Under the pieces are notes generated by a model. It saw only the letters and a program-made list of their open reading frames with translations, searched no databases and was not told where the DNA came from. 64,000 nt of DNA from Pirellulales bacterium (GTDB lineage Bacteria > Planctomycetota > Planctomycetia > Pirellulales > Lacipirellulaceae), in the NCBI GenBank assembly GCA_022841705.1, contig JALHQZ010000004.1:294886-358885 (forward strand). The letters are read 5' to 3'. Shown in pieces: positions 43,553 to 52,666 of this stretch (position 1 is its first letter; every line of letters begins with the position of its first letter). Made by a program: the position numbers and the translations under genes.

Positions 43553-43690
43553 CTAGGGCGTCTTGCCCAGCCGCGACTCGAAGTCAGCAATCCGCCCCTC
43601 GTAATACTCGATGACCGCTCGCAGGAGCGTCTGAAACTCAGGCGGCAACGAAGCCAATTGCTCGGCAGTGATCGGCCGTGGCAACGACAT
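43553..43690 (-). mobile_element. IS66-family transposase N-terminal remnant
   Basis: 45 codons: ITAEQLASLPPEFQTLLRAV, then EYYEGRIADFESRLGKTP and a stop. LPPEFQxLLRAVIxYYExRIAxLE before KTPxNSSxPPS is the start of IS66 TnpC; here the chain stops right after KTP, so only the coiled-coil N-terminus is left. No terminal inverted repeats located. Confidence 0.65.
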
Positions 43691-43867
43691 CCACTGGATG
43701 TCGCTCAAATCAACTGCCGCGCGAAGACCAGTTTTTCATCCCAGGGTGTGAACGGTTACGTCTTCCAATCAGTTGCAGAAATTCCCCTCCTCGGGGTGCT
43801 GCTTCACTTTGAGTTTGGATTCGCCGGAGCGGATGCTGCGGCATCTGCTGACTGAGGAGTGAACGCC

Positions 43868-44572
43868 TCAGGCGGCGTCAGCGATCAGCCCCTTTCTCCC
43901 GATTCGCGAAACGACGATTGCGAACCCCAGCAATCCTGTAATCATGCCGCCAAAGACTGCGGAGCTCGCTTCTGGAATCGGCACCGCGATGAGTTCGCTC
44001 AGCGCATAGATTCTTTGATGGCCGAATCCATTGATGAGATTGGACTCGCTCAGCCACGTTGAGTTTGTGGCGCCAAGCCGACCAAACTGAGGGTTGTTGA
44101 ATCCTCCAAGGACGTTCAAGCCGGAGCCAGTAGCCGTTGAGCCGGTGTAGGCAGCTCCGCCCCCGGGGACGGCAGCGCCGTATTGGTCGGATAGCACAGG
44201 GGCGAGGACGGATCCCGAGTAGATCCCTGCTGTAGCGATCATGATTCCGGAAGTGGTGTAGACTGGATACGCGCCCGATGGGGCGTTGACGTTCGCGTTC
44301 GTTCCATCCGCCGTGGAAACGACGGCGCGCCAAGCCAGCCCTGGCGGCAGTCCCGACGCGACGCCAAGCGCCGCTTGGTTGGCGACGAATGTATTGTATG
44401 TCGCGATGCTTCCGTTGGTGCCAGTGATGCCGTTTGCAGTGACAAAGATTAATTGGTACTGAGAGCCAGGCGCTAGGCCCGAGGGCAATACCACACCGGC
44501 CTCAGCGATGTTTAACGGAAAGACGAAGGAGACGACGCTACTCAAGCAAAGCAACACGATGGACTTTCTCAT
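43868..44572 (-). CDS. PEP-CTERM secreted protein
   Basis: 234 aa with a signal peptide (about 1-25, ending AEAG). PSGLAPGSQYQLIFVTANGI and LAWRAVVSTADGTNANVNAP occur in a group of planctomycete PEP-CTERM proteins of unknown role. Gly/Ser-rich beta-like body; C-terminus IPEASSAVFGGMITGLLGF followed by SRIGRK, a slightly atypical PEP motif (PEA for PEP). GGAG with 9 bases of spacing before the ATG. Confidence 0.82.
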   Translation of the reverse strand: MRKSIVLLCLSSVVSFVFPLNIAEAGVVLPSGLAPGSQYQLIFVTANGITGTNGSIATYNTFVANQAALGVASGLPPGLAWRAVVSTADGTNANVNAPSGAYPVYTTSGIMIATAGIYSGSVLAPVLSDQYGAAVPGGGAAYTGSTATGSGLNVLGGFNNPQFGRLGATNSTWLSESNLINGFGHQRIYALSELIAVPIPEASSAVFGGMITGLLGFAIVVSRIGRKGLIADAA

Positions 44573-45030
44573 GGTCGATTTCTCCCGCCGAAGATAAGGG
44601 GTTAAACACTGTAAATCCTTTCGTAAATATCCGCCCCAATCTCAGGCACTGTCAAGTCGCGCGATCCCCGGTGCGGGTGGCACTGACACCCGCGATGCAA
44701 ATGGCTTGGGGAAAGTAAGAGGCTGCATTCGCTGTGGTGTGAGCGACGAATGGCACGTAGTTCTGGCTTAAAACCGGGATTTCCCATTGGGGTTGCGCCT
44801 GGAATCGCCCCAGGACTGCTGCGACGGTTATCGCTCGGCAGCTGTGATGGGTCCCAATATGCCGTGGGTCCTTACGGGGCACCTGATTTCGAGTCAGAAG
44901 GCCGATTTTCTTAACCCGGGATTCCTCAGATGGCTTGAGCCTGAAGACGAACCAAGCTCGGGATGCCGCTCATTTTAACAAGCTGCGTCCACCCCCGCGT
45001 CAATCGCGAGCGAATTTGTTGAGATTTTCC
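44573..45030. other. Intergenic scrap DNA
   Basis: 458 bp between the PEP-CTERM gene and the gene X pseudogene. GGTGCGGGTGGCACTGACAC has a small stem. No frame with family features, no complete repeat. Nothing recognised. Confidence 0.4.
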
Positions 45031-45300
45031 ATGGCCCGTCCGATTCGAGCGTCTCCGTGAGTTGGGAATGAAAGTTTGCAGGCGGGTAAGTGGCGGTGGC
45101 TGCAGCCCGAGCTGGTGGAGATTCCCGCGAATTTTGGATTGGAGAAAGGGGTCTGGTTCCACATCACCGAGGGGCTGCAGGGGATCGTAGTGAAACGACG
45201 AACAACACCGCCCGCACGTGTATATGCTGACCCAAGCCGCGAGCCACCATTACGCGACGATGACCAAGCACGACCGCATGCCGCTGCGAGTGGGGCAGGA
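45031..45300 (+). pseudogene. Broken copy of small conserved gene X
   Basis: ATG at 45031 reads MARPIRASP, TGA at 45058, then SLQAGKWRWLQPELVEIP and LEKGVWFHITEGLQGIVVKR; a one-base shift at about 45210 then gives HVYMLTQAASHHYATMTKHD and RMPLRVGQEI. One stop and one frameshift inactivate it. The intact protein would be about 90 aa with a basic N-terminus. The tail HDRMPxLVGQE recalls the HDRMPV segment of SRAP (YedK/HMCES) proteins, but the similarity is too short to assign. Confidence 0.65.
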
Positions 45301-45478
45301 GATTTGGGGGGGGGCCGATGTCCGACGGGGTAAGTCAACCGAGCGGCCTGCTGTCGCTGGCAAGTTCTCCTCCGCAACCTCACCACTCCAACCCGTGCGC
45401 TGCAGGGGCGCTCACAGCGATCGTCACGCGCAGTTGGTCGTAACGTGGCTTCCGGGCCCACAAGAACTCCAAGTGCGC

Positions 45479-45499
45479 TAGCGCCCCTCCTGAGCGCTA
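45479..45499 (-). ncRNA. Conserved AGGAGG-loop hairpin, copy 2
   Basis: Identical to 17856-17876: TAGCGC/GCGCTA stem with TCAGGAGGG in the loop when read on the minus strand, about 180 bases downstream of the CsrA-like stop. See copy 1 for interpretation. Confidence 0.4.
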
Positions 45500-45681
45500 C
45501 TGTGCGGTGGGCACCGCAGCGTGTTCCTTTCACGCTTCAGCCTGGGATTGAGCAGCCAGATTTACGAGGCTGATTCGATTTGGCCGATTAATTCGGATGG
45601 GGTGCGAGTAACTTTTTATTCCGACTTAAATTGCCGACACGGTACTTGGCCCCGTCAGTCGTCTCGCGGCGGTCCCCCACC

Positions 45682-45834
45682 CTATTTCGCCAAGCAGAAT
45701 CGGCACGGTGTTGGAGCGTCGATTTCGATTTCTACCCGCTCCCGTTCGATTTTCTTGACGGTGCCCAGCGGCTCCCCGATTTCTGGGTGCAAGATGCGGA
45801 GGCTCTGACCAACTTCGCGGGCGACGATCATCAT
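45682..45834 (-). CDS. CsrA-like 50-aa protein, copy 2
   Basis: Reads MMIVAREVGQSLRI, then GTVKKIERERVEIEIDAPTP and CRFCLAK. The CsrA pattern is clearer than in copy 1: RxVGxSLxI, a VxxI strand, RVEIEIDAP (CsrA: VRIGVNAP). As in copy 1 the protein ends at FCLAK and lacks the VHREE RNA-contact segment and C-terminal helix. It starts 12 bases after the stop of the large metalloprotease gene on the same strand, so it may be read from that message. Confidence 0.62.
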   Translation of the reverse strand: MMIVAREVGQSLRILHPEIGEPLGTVKKIERERVEIEIDAPTPCRFCLAK

Positions 45835-45846
45835 GGCGGGCGTGGT

Positions 45847-48800
45847 TTAGCGGGTCGTGAGCTTAGTCAGCAGTCGGCAGCGTGGAAAACGGCTCAACGC
45901 GATCACCAGCAACATAATCGAAATGATTGCGGTCAGATGGGGTTCTGGAACAGTCGCCGCATTTGTCGCCGACGCGCCACCGGAGAAATTGTTCTGCCAA
46001 ACAAGGTAGTCAGCCGCTGTGACGCTCCCCGGCGTTGAATCGTTAGGCAGAATGATGTTCGTGCCGAGGGCATCGCGATACACGGTATAGTCCGCCGCAT
46101 CGACGCTTCCGTTCTGATTGTAGTCGCCGGGAATCCCGAGCGCATCGATCACCTCAATCCGCACCTGCTTAGCAAGATAGTCGTAGACCAAGTCGAGCGT
46201 ATGACCATTGAACACAGGTGCATTTACTGCCGAGAAAGTTCCCGTGATGCTGCCGATTGCTCCTTCAAACAACTCGAAAGTCTGGCCCGGCAGCGGATTG
46301 AAGCCCGCGAGGATCGACAGGTCCAGCACTCCGCCAAGGGTGATACTTCCATTGTTGGTGACGACAATGCGGTCGCGGAGAGCGCCAAGTTCGTACGTGA
46401 GCGTCGAACCGTTCATCAGATGAAGGCCCCCCATTGTCATCGTCCCCGGCGAATTGCCGGGACCGATCACTCCCCCCATCTCGACCACAACATTCCCCAT
46501 TCCGCCGACACCCTGCAACCTCCCTCCATTCTTGACGAGCACGGCGCCTGCAATCGAGCCGTCAACGACCAGTGTTCCTTCAGCAACGGTGGTGAGGCCC
46601 GAATAGTTGTTCGCACCGCTGAGCGTGAAAGTACCAGTCCCGACTTTCGTCAGCCTGCCACCGGTAGCATCCCGGTAGCCCCCTAAGTCAGCGATGCTTC
46701 CACTGACGGCGGTGCTCGTGTTGCGATTGCCGACCGTTAGCAGCGAGCCGCCGAGGTAAAATTTGCCGGCCCCTTCGATCGAGCCGACTTCTGTGCCGGT
46801 GTAAAAGATGTTGAGGCTAAAGTCGGCATTCGCGCCGGCGTTCACTACAAGGCGGGCGGAACCGCCGGTAGCCCCCGAACCAAACCGGATGAGGCCTCCG
46901 TTGATCGCACTCGCGCCGCCGTTGGCAATGAGTGTGGCGGCGCCGGCATGGCCACTGTTTTGGAATTGAATCAGGCCGCCCGGGGCACCGGCGACGGTTG
47001 AAGGCTGAGCAGTAATAGTGGCGTTGCCAGCGCTCCCTAGGAAATCGATCAGCGCTTGGCCAGCGACGGTTCCGGGGACGTTACCAGGCCTCGTGCTCCC
47101 CAGCACGGTGAGTGTCGAGGCGCCAGCCGTTCCCCCCGCAAAGATGACCCGCCCTCCGTCACCCCGAATGGTCATTGTGGCGTTACCGGCCGTCGAACTT
47201 TGGTAAAAATTGACGTCATTGGATGCATTGGTCGGCGGGTAGGTAAGGGGACCCACTTCAAAAGTCGCGTTGCTGGCGCTGGAACTTCCGTAGAAGTTCA
47301 CCCGGCAGTTGGCTGACGACCGCAGGGTGAAGCTCGCCTCTCCGGCGTTTGAGTTGTTGTTAAACGTCACGAAGCCGCCAAACGAACCGCTGGTAAAATT
47401 TCCATTCCCTGCGGTTGAGAAATCTTTAAAGACGAATTCGCCGTTGTTGCCAGATAGTGCGGAGTCGTTGATGAACGTCCCGTCGCCAGCGGAGGATGAA
47501 TCGTGAAAGGTGGTGATCCCCGCCAACGTATTATACGGCCCCGATTTGTTCGTGATCGTGGCGCTCCCGGCATCCGAGGTGTTGTAGAAGTCGGTCGTGG
47601 TCGGGCCGCCCGTGGAGGCCGCGTTCGTGATGTTCGAGAAGCCGGCGGAAGAGGAGCCATTGAAAATCGTCTTGCCAACATACGCGTAGAGTCCCGATGG
47701 GCCCAGGTTTGTGATCGTCGCAAACTCCGCGGTCGAGTCATCGTTAAATCGAGTCACGCCCCCGCCGCCGAAAATTGCCGTACCACCGTTGTTAATGAGG
47801 TTGCTGTTACCGGCGCTCGCGTGATCTTCGAACTGCGTCGTCCCGCCGAGGCGGTTTTCCTCTGCGGTTCCTAGATTGGTGTAAGTTTTGTTGTCGGCAT
47901 CCGTGTTATCGCGATAAGTGATCTTGCCGTAGGGGCTCACCGTGTATTGCCCCACCACCTGGAGATTGCCTCCCGACTCGACGATGACCTCGCTGTTCAC
48001 GCTGCTCGTGCCGCGGACGTTAAGGTTACCGGTAACGATCATCTGGCCTAGATTTTTGAGGGTGAGCGTTCCCCCGGTGGCGCCCGTCGGAGTTGTCGGA
48101 CCGACGACGATATTTCCGTTGACATTCCACAGCGCATCATCAACTGTCGCGGTGAAGAATCCGCCTGACGGACTCGAGCCGACGTTGGTAGCGGCGGTCG
48201 TCAGTTCCCCTTTGTTAAGGACGTTCAAAGTTCCCTTCCGCGCGTCGAACGCGCCGGTCGTCCAGGTCGAGCCGCTATCGGTCAGATCGACATGCCCTAA
48301 GCCACCTCCCGCGTTACTCGAACCGATCGCTCCGGTCGCGCTCTGAAAGTCAACCCCCGCGCTAATCACCAGCTTCGCCGTCGCTGTGCTGTCTCCGATC
48401 GCGAGTTGCTCGGCGATGTTCCACGTCGCGATCGAGTTCGGTGTGAAGACCGGCGAAGGAATCGTAAGGGTCGCAAGCTTGTCGTAGCCAATCGAGACAC
48501 TGCCATTGAAATTGGCGGAGGAGGAGATTGCAGAGTTATAACTGTTGAACCGAACAAGCGAACCCGCGGTGGTTACCAGCGTCCCCGGTGGCGTCGCACT
48601 GATGGCGGTCGAGTCGCTGATGCTATCCGCCGCGATCATTCCGCCGGCAGCGACCGAGATTGTGCCCCCTTGGAACGTTAACGCTCCTTTGACGCTAAGC
48701 TGATTGCCATCAACCGCAACGGAGTTGCCGCTCATGACGCGCAGTCCGCGAACCTGCTGGTTGGCGTTGAGCGTGGTCGTTCCGTTGTGATAAATGTACG

Positions 48801-49713
48801 CATCCTGGTTGACGTCCGGTACGTCACCACCAATCCATAGATTAGCGTCACTCCACAAACCGCTGGCAACGCTCCCGACTCGATTGAGGTGGACATTCGG
48901 AATTCCCTCATCCTCAGCAACGACCAAAATGTCCGTCGCCGAGGGAAGCCGGCGCACGCCGGCGACCCCGCAAGATTCGCACATCAGGAACGGCACATCG
49001 CCGTGGCCGGCCAAATGGCCACCCCCTTCGTCTTCCTGCACGAGAACGTTGTTTAATCCGCCGACATGCTGCGGCAAAATATTGAAATCACCTGGCTCCT
49101 CGCCACTGATTCCTAGGACGTGTCCAATCTCATGGACGATGGTGCTCAGCAAATCCTGACCATTATTTGCGTTGACGCCAGCAACACCCGAGCCGCTCGC
49201 CGTTGGGGCGCCGGTTGAATAATTGGCCAATCCCGACCCCCGATAACCGACTTCCAATGAATCGGGTGGGGTGGTCCCAGGAAAGTAGGACCGATTGGCG
49301 AGCGAAAGCTGGCCATAGAGGGTCTGGCCATTCGAGAGATCGAACTCGGCGTCATCTCCCGGGGTGGGGTCGGCGTACCAATTCCAATTCGGATTGATCT
49401 CGATAAACACATCCAACGCCCCCAAGTCGGTGGTCAGCCCCAAAGTCTCGGAGCCGATGTCGTTATCCCATTGGAAGTCGAACTGGAAAGACCCAGGGCC
49501 AGGCAGCAAAGCTTCCCAGATTTGCTTGGCGGCCTGAAAGTGGGATATAAGAATCGCGCCGTTTGAGTCCCATGCAGGACTTTCGTCGCCCCCGAAATCA
49601 GTGGAGTACTCAATGCTGATCGAGATGGCATGGGCCACCTGCTTTAGAGGAGCCAAAGAGAGCATCGCAGCGGCCAGAGGCAAAGCCCGCAGAAATCGAA
49701 GTTGTCCCGACAT
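45847..49713 (-). CDS. Large secreted metalloprotease-like PEP-CTERM protein with phased repeats
   Basis: About 1288 aa with a signal peptide (about 1-30). The N-terminal quarter holds LLSTIVHEIGHVLGISGEE, a zinc-site HExxHxxG motif of matrixin/metzincin type. The middle has autotransporter-like strands and then at least eight units F-x3-S(S/T)AG-x-(A/G)-x-(F/I) (for example FNGSSSAGFSNI; FHDSSSAGDGTF; FKDFSTAGNGNF; FYQSSTAGNATM). Autotransporter-associated LTKVGTGTFTLSGANNYSG follows, then dockerin-like GDYNQNGSVDAADYTVYRDA and VPEPHLTAIISIMLLVIAL. ATG 49713 fits the signal peptide. Confidence 0.83.
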   Translation of the reverse strand: MSGQLRFLRALPLAAAMLSLAPLKQVAHAISISIEYSTDFGGDESPAWDSNGAILISHFQAAKQIWEALLPGPGSFQFDFQWDNDIGSETLGLTTDLGALDVFIEINPNWNWYADPTPGDDAEFDLSNGQTLYGQLSLANRSYFPGTTPPDSLEVGYRGSGLANYSTGAPTASGSGVAGVNANNGQDLLSTIVHEIGHVLGISGEEPGDFNILPQHVGGLNNVLVQEDEGGGHLAGHGDVPFLMCESCGVAGVRRLPSATDILVVAEDEGIPNVHLNRVGSVASGLWSDANLWIGGDVPDVNQDAYIYHNGTTTLNANQQVRGLRVMSGNSVAVDGNQLSVKGALTFQGGTISVAAGGMIAADSISDSTAISATPPGTLVTTAGSLVRFNSYNSAISSSANFNGSVSIGYDKLATLTIPSPVFTPNSIATWNIAEQLAIGDSTATAKLVISAGVDFQSATGAIGSSNAGGGLGHVDLTDSGSTWTTGAFDARKGTLNVLNKGELTTAATNVGSSPSGGFFTATVDDALWNVNGNIVVGPTTPTGATGGTLTLKNLGQMIVTGNLNVRGTSSVNSEVIVESGGNLQVVGQYTVSPYGKITYRDNTDADNKTYTNLGTAEENRLGGTTQFEDHASAGNSNLINNGGTAIFGGGGVTRFNDDSTAEFATITNLGPSGLYAYVGKTIFNGSSSAGFSNITNAASTGGPTTTDFYNTSDAGSATITNKSGPYNTLAGITTFHDSSSAGDGTFINDSALSGNNGEFVFKDFSTAGNGNFTSGSFGGFVTFNNNSNAGEASFTLRSSANCRVNFYGSSSASNATFEVGPLTYPPTNASNDVNFYQSSTAGNATMTIRGDGGRVIFAGGTAGASTLTVLGSTRPGNVPGTVAGQALIDFLGSAGNATITAQPSTVAGAPGGLIQFQNSGHAGAATLIANGGASAINGGLIRFGSGATGGSARLVVNAGANADFSLNIFYTGTEVGSIEGAGKFYLGGSLLTVGNRNTSTAVSGSIADLGGYRDATGGRLTKVGTGTFTLSGANNYSGLTTVAEGTLVVDGSIAGAVLVKNGGRLQGVGGMGNVVVEMGGVIGPGNSPGTMTMGGLHLMNGSTLTYELGALRDRIVVTNNGSITLGGVLDLSILAGFNPLPGQTFELFEGAIGSITGTFSAVNAPVFNGHTLDLVYDYLAKQVRIEVIDALGIPGDYNQNGSVDAADYTVYRDALGTNIILPNDSTPGSVTAADYLVWQNNFSGGASATNAATVPEPHLTAIISIMLLVIALSRFPRCRLLTKLTTR

Positions 49714-49772
49714 GAAAACACTTGCTCGTGGGTGAGAAATGTGCAGCCCGTAAGAATTTGAAAAGGAGGTTT

Positions 49773-51020
49773 TCAGTTGGAGCTGCGCGATTTTGACCGA
49801 ACCGCAAGGACGACCAATCCCGTTACGCATATCGCGAACGTCCCCGGCTCAGGAACCGGCGACACCACATACCCATACACGCCGCCCCCCGCCGGCGGCC
49901 GCACCAATCCGACGAATTGCCCCACGTCGTTGAAACCTTGAATCGTGCTGAACGTGCCTGTTCCGAGTCCGTTGATGAACGGTGTAATGTCGGTCCAGGC
50001 GTTGGTCGCGGGATCGTACAACTGCACACCGCCGGCAATCGTCACGCCGACAATTTGCCCGAGGTTGTTCCGCTGCACCGTGGGGTAGCCTCCATAGCCT
50101 GCTGATTCAATTGGTTCCGCTGGAAGCGGGAGGGCCGGTAGAAGCGCCCCGGTGGGTCCCCATAACACCAACTGGCTGCCCGACCAGCCGAGGACCACGC
50201 CCGCTTCGTCGATGTCGACCGGACGAATTTCTTCGCCGACCGTCAGCGTTTCGAGCAAACTGTATCCCCCCAGGCCGTTGGAGATGTAAGCCTGGGTGAA
50301 AACATCCGCGAAAACATCATCGACCTCGTTGAGCGGATCCACCGGATCGAAGTCGCCCCGATGGATGCCGGCGGCGAACTGATTCGCATTGTTCAGAGGC
50401 GTCGAACTAAAGGTGTAGGAACTCGACGACGGACCGCTAAGAAAGTCCGCGGGGTCTGGCGGATTCGTATAGGGATAGAGCGGGTCGATGCCGGCAAGCG
50501 TATTCACTGCTCCTGGATTCCAGAGGGCAAGGTCCGAAGAGGCGTTGGGCGGCATGTCGACGGGGTCGTTGGGAAACGCGCCGACTAGCACGTCGCCGGA
50601 ATCGTTGAGGCCGGCAAAGGCGCCTCCAACCGAAAGGGTAACGAAGTTGCCAGCGACTTCGATGGGCGTCACCGTGCCATTGGCAGCGATGAATTTGGGC
50701 TCAGAGCTGAAGTCTCCGACGGCGTCCCCCTGGCTGTTGATCGAGCGAATGGTCCCGGCGTCGCTTCCCAGCACCTCCACAGCGCCGTTGCGGTAAAGAA
50801 TCGCCTTCCGCGCGAAGGATCCGGGCTGAGTGATGATGTATCCACTCGCTTGGCCCTGTTCGTTGATATCGAACAACCAACTGTCGACGATGTCGGGATG
50901 GAAGGGGTTGATGAGGATGTCGATCGAGTACGGGCCGGCGATCGCGTGTCCGCCTCCGGCCGACGCCACAGCGATCATCACGATGAAGAAGGCTTGAAGA
51001 AAATCTGGTTGTCGCATCAT
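49773..51020 (-). CDS. HAF-repeat-like PEP-CTERM secreted protein
   Basis: 415 aa; signal peptide about 1-28 (ASAGGGHAIAG). The body has recurring DINEQGQASGYI, SINSQGDAVGDF, GLNDSGDVLVGAF, RNNLGQIVGVTI and GFNDVGQFVGLV units, the N-x-x-GQ/GD-x-VG pattern of extracellular HAF repeats. It ends SPVPEPGTFAICVTGLVVLA and RSKSRSSN. AAGGAC with about 7 bases of spacing precedes the double ATG. It lies upstream of the metalloprotease gene on the same strand. Confidence 0.83.
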   Translation of the reverse strand: MMRQPDFLQAFFIVMIAVASAGGGHAIAGPYSIDILINPFHPDIVDSWLFDINEQGQASGYIITQPGSFARKAILYRNGAVEVLGSDAGTIRSINSQGDAVGDFSSEPKFIAANGTVTPIEVAGNFVTLSVGGAFAGLNDSGDVLVGAFPNDPVDMPPNASSDLALWNPGAVNTLAGIDPLYPYTNPPDPADFLSGPSSSSYTFSSTPLNNANQFAAGIHRGDFDPVDPLNEVDDVFADVFTQAYISNGLGGYSLLETLTVGEEIRPVDIDEAGVVLGWSGSQLVLWGPTGALLPALPLPAEPIESAGYGGYPTVQRNNLGQIVGVTIAGGVQLYDPATNAWTDITPFINGLGTGTFSTIQGFNDVGQFVGLVRPPAGGGVYGYVVSPVPEPGTFAICVTGLVVLAVRSKSRSSN

Positions 51021-51069
51021 GGATTTGTCCTTCCGTGTTTGGTGTAGTTAGAGGGGGCGCACGCGCAAC

Positions 51070-51834
51070 TTAGGTGCGACGATTGCATCTTGGAAATCGA
51101 CATGCGAAGAAAGAAAACCCGATCAAGCAAATCGCGATGGCCGCCGGCTCAGGCACAGCCTGCAGCGAGGTAATCCGAAACTCCGCGACGGCGTAGTTCG
51201 GTTCCCCATTTCCATCTGCGATGAAGATGGACCCGACTGCCGACGTGAACCCCGAGAAGGGAGGCGGCGTTAGCGGGAGATTCGTCGAGTTCAAAAGGGT
51301 TCCGGTGGCATCAACGAACCTGAGCGACATCCCCAAAATTGGAAAGAAGTTTCCATCGGGGTCGACCACGGGGTCGCCGACCAAGTCGGTGAAGTGGGTC
51401 GGGAATTTCAGGGGACTTTGGACCTTGTATTCGTCCCCCCCGGGATTGTTCAAGCCGTCGCTATTGTTAACGACATCAATGCCATAGAAGAAAAATCCAG
51501 GCCCGGTTTCATAATTGTGTCCGCCGAGCGTCAGCTCCATTTTCGCCGGCAGCACGGGGAAGCCTGATCCGTTGGGCTGGAAAAAGTATTCGTAAAACAC
51601 AGAGGAAGGGAGGCTATTCAATTGTTGGTACCCCGTGTCGAAGAAATTATAAGCTCCTTCGACCGCCATCCCGACCTGTATGGAATCGGTGAACCAGTTA
51701 AGTTCGTCCGTGACGCCGGTCACTTCCCCCGCGATTCGGACGCGATACTCCGCCGCGGTCGCGATGGGCGATGCGCTCGCCAAGGCGGCCACGATCGACA
51801 GCCCGCGTAACCAGCCGTTTTTAGAACGTGTCAT
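51070..51834 (-). CDS. PEP-CTERM secreted protein
   Basis: 254 aa with a signal peptide (about 1-27, ending ATAA). The body starts YRVRIAGEVTGVTDEL and resembles generic PEP-CTERM exported proteins with beta-rich, Gly/Asn-rich sequence; no named domain recognised. C-terminus VPEPAAIAICLIGFSFFACR. ATG 51834 is preceded by GGAG; the longer upstream frame lacks a signal peptide. 49 bases upstream of the HAF-repeat gene, so likely the first of a three-gene secreted-protein transcript. Confidence 0.8.
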   Translation of the reverse strand: MTRSKNGWLRGLSIVAALASASPIATAAEYRVRIAGEVTGVTDELNWFTDSIQVGMAVEGAYNFFDTGYQQLNSLPSSVFYEYFFQPNGSGFPVLPAKMELTLGGHNYETGPGFFFYGIDVVNNSDGLNNPGGDEYKVQSPLKFPTHFTDLVGDPVVDPDGNFFPILGMSLRFVDATGTLLNSTNLPLTPPPFSGFTSAVGSIFIADGNGEPNYAVAEFRITSLQAVPEPAAIAICLIGFSFFACRFPRCNRRT

Positions 51835-52403
51835 TGAGGGGGATCTCCAGAGGTTAGTGGTATCAGGCGCGCAACAAAAAAAGCGTTCGCCTCTCCTCCC
51901 GGGACCGGCAACAAGTACCGGAACGTGGAAGAAGGGGCGAACGCCTTCTGGCAAATTGGGGCAGTGCTAGACGATTTCGTGCTGAGCGACCCAGGGCCGG
52001 GTTGCGAGCAACGGTTTTACCCTCGCCAATTGTGTGAAGGGAATAACGAACGACGACTGGCTACGGAACGAACACCCGCATTGTCACCTACTCAGCGATA
52101 GTGTCAATCATCAATTCCCCAGGAATTGCAATTTTATTCTCGCTTACTTGCCGAACTCGGTCGCGGGATGGAAACGCGCGTGCAAAGCAGTGCTATTAAA
52201 CCGCTGAGCAGTCGAGTGGGGGGTTCTGGGTCCTGCTTCAGTCGGAGCTGGAAGCTCGGCGTGAGCGGTTAGCGAATGTTTCTCCGTTGTTTCTGTCACC
52301 TTTACTCGGAACTCGCAATAATCATCTTTGGCGAACGAATCGTCCTATAAGTCACTGCGAAAGCAAGCAAGCCCTGCTCCTTCTCTTTTTTGCGAGTTAA
52401 CCA
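51835..52403. other. Intergenic, nothing recognised
   Basis: 569 bp. It should hold promoters for the minus-strand PEP-CTERM genes and for the small gene at 52404. A GCAACAAAAAAAGCG A-run is at about 51870; no repeats, motifs or coding frames with support. Confidence 0.4.
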
Positions 52404-52631
52404 ATGGCTGAAGAAGAACCCATGGCGAGTGCGGAACCACGTAAGGGCACGTCGGGAAGCGGAATTGGCGTTGGCGCCGCGATTGGAGTCGCCTTGGGGG
52501 CGGCTTATGGGGCCTCATCGGGAAACGTGGTTCCAAGTTTGGCTCTCGGCTTAGCTTTGGGCACAGCCCTCGGAGCGATCTTTGATTTCACGCAACGCGG
52601 AAGATCTAAGCCGAAGAATCCTAGTGCATGA
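52404..52631 (+). CDS. Small glycine-zipper membrane protein
   Basis: 75 aa. After a short hydrophilic start, GIGVGAAIGVALGAAYGASS and LALGLALGTALGAIF make two hydrophobic segments with GxxxA/GxxxG spacing, typical of glycine-zipper inner-membrane proteins, then a basic tail RGRSKPKNPSA. ATG has no strong RBS. Function not predicted. Confidence 0.6.
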   Translation: MAEEEPMASAEPRKGTSGSGIGVGAAIGVALGAAYGASSGNVVPSLALGLALGTALGAIFDFTQRGRSKPKNPSA

Positions 52632-52666
52632 CCAATTCAAGACAGGCGGAAGACCGAGCCCGCCCT

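Larger units (their letters stand above)
45031..45834. repeat. Dispersed repeat C, copy 2
   Basis: Same modules as 17594-18210: gene X, conserved non-coding DNA (45301-45681) and a minus-strand CsrA-like gene. Nearly identical blocks include 45476-45530 and the GTGCGCTGCAGGGGCGCTCACAGC-type segment at about 45396-45420. This copy keeps more of gene X. Confidence 0.75.

Noticed and set aside
45076..45333. 85-codon frame as an intact gene
   Set aside because: It switches away from the conserved tail by a one-base shift at about 45210 and an in-frame stop lies before it; treated as a pseudogene.
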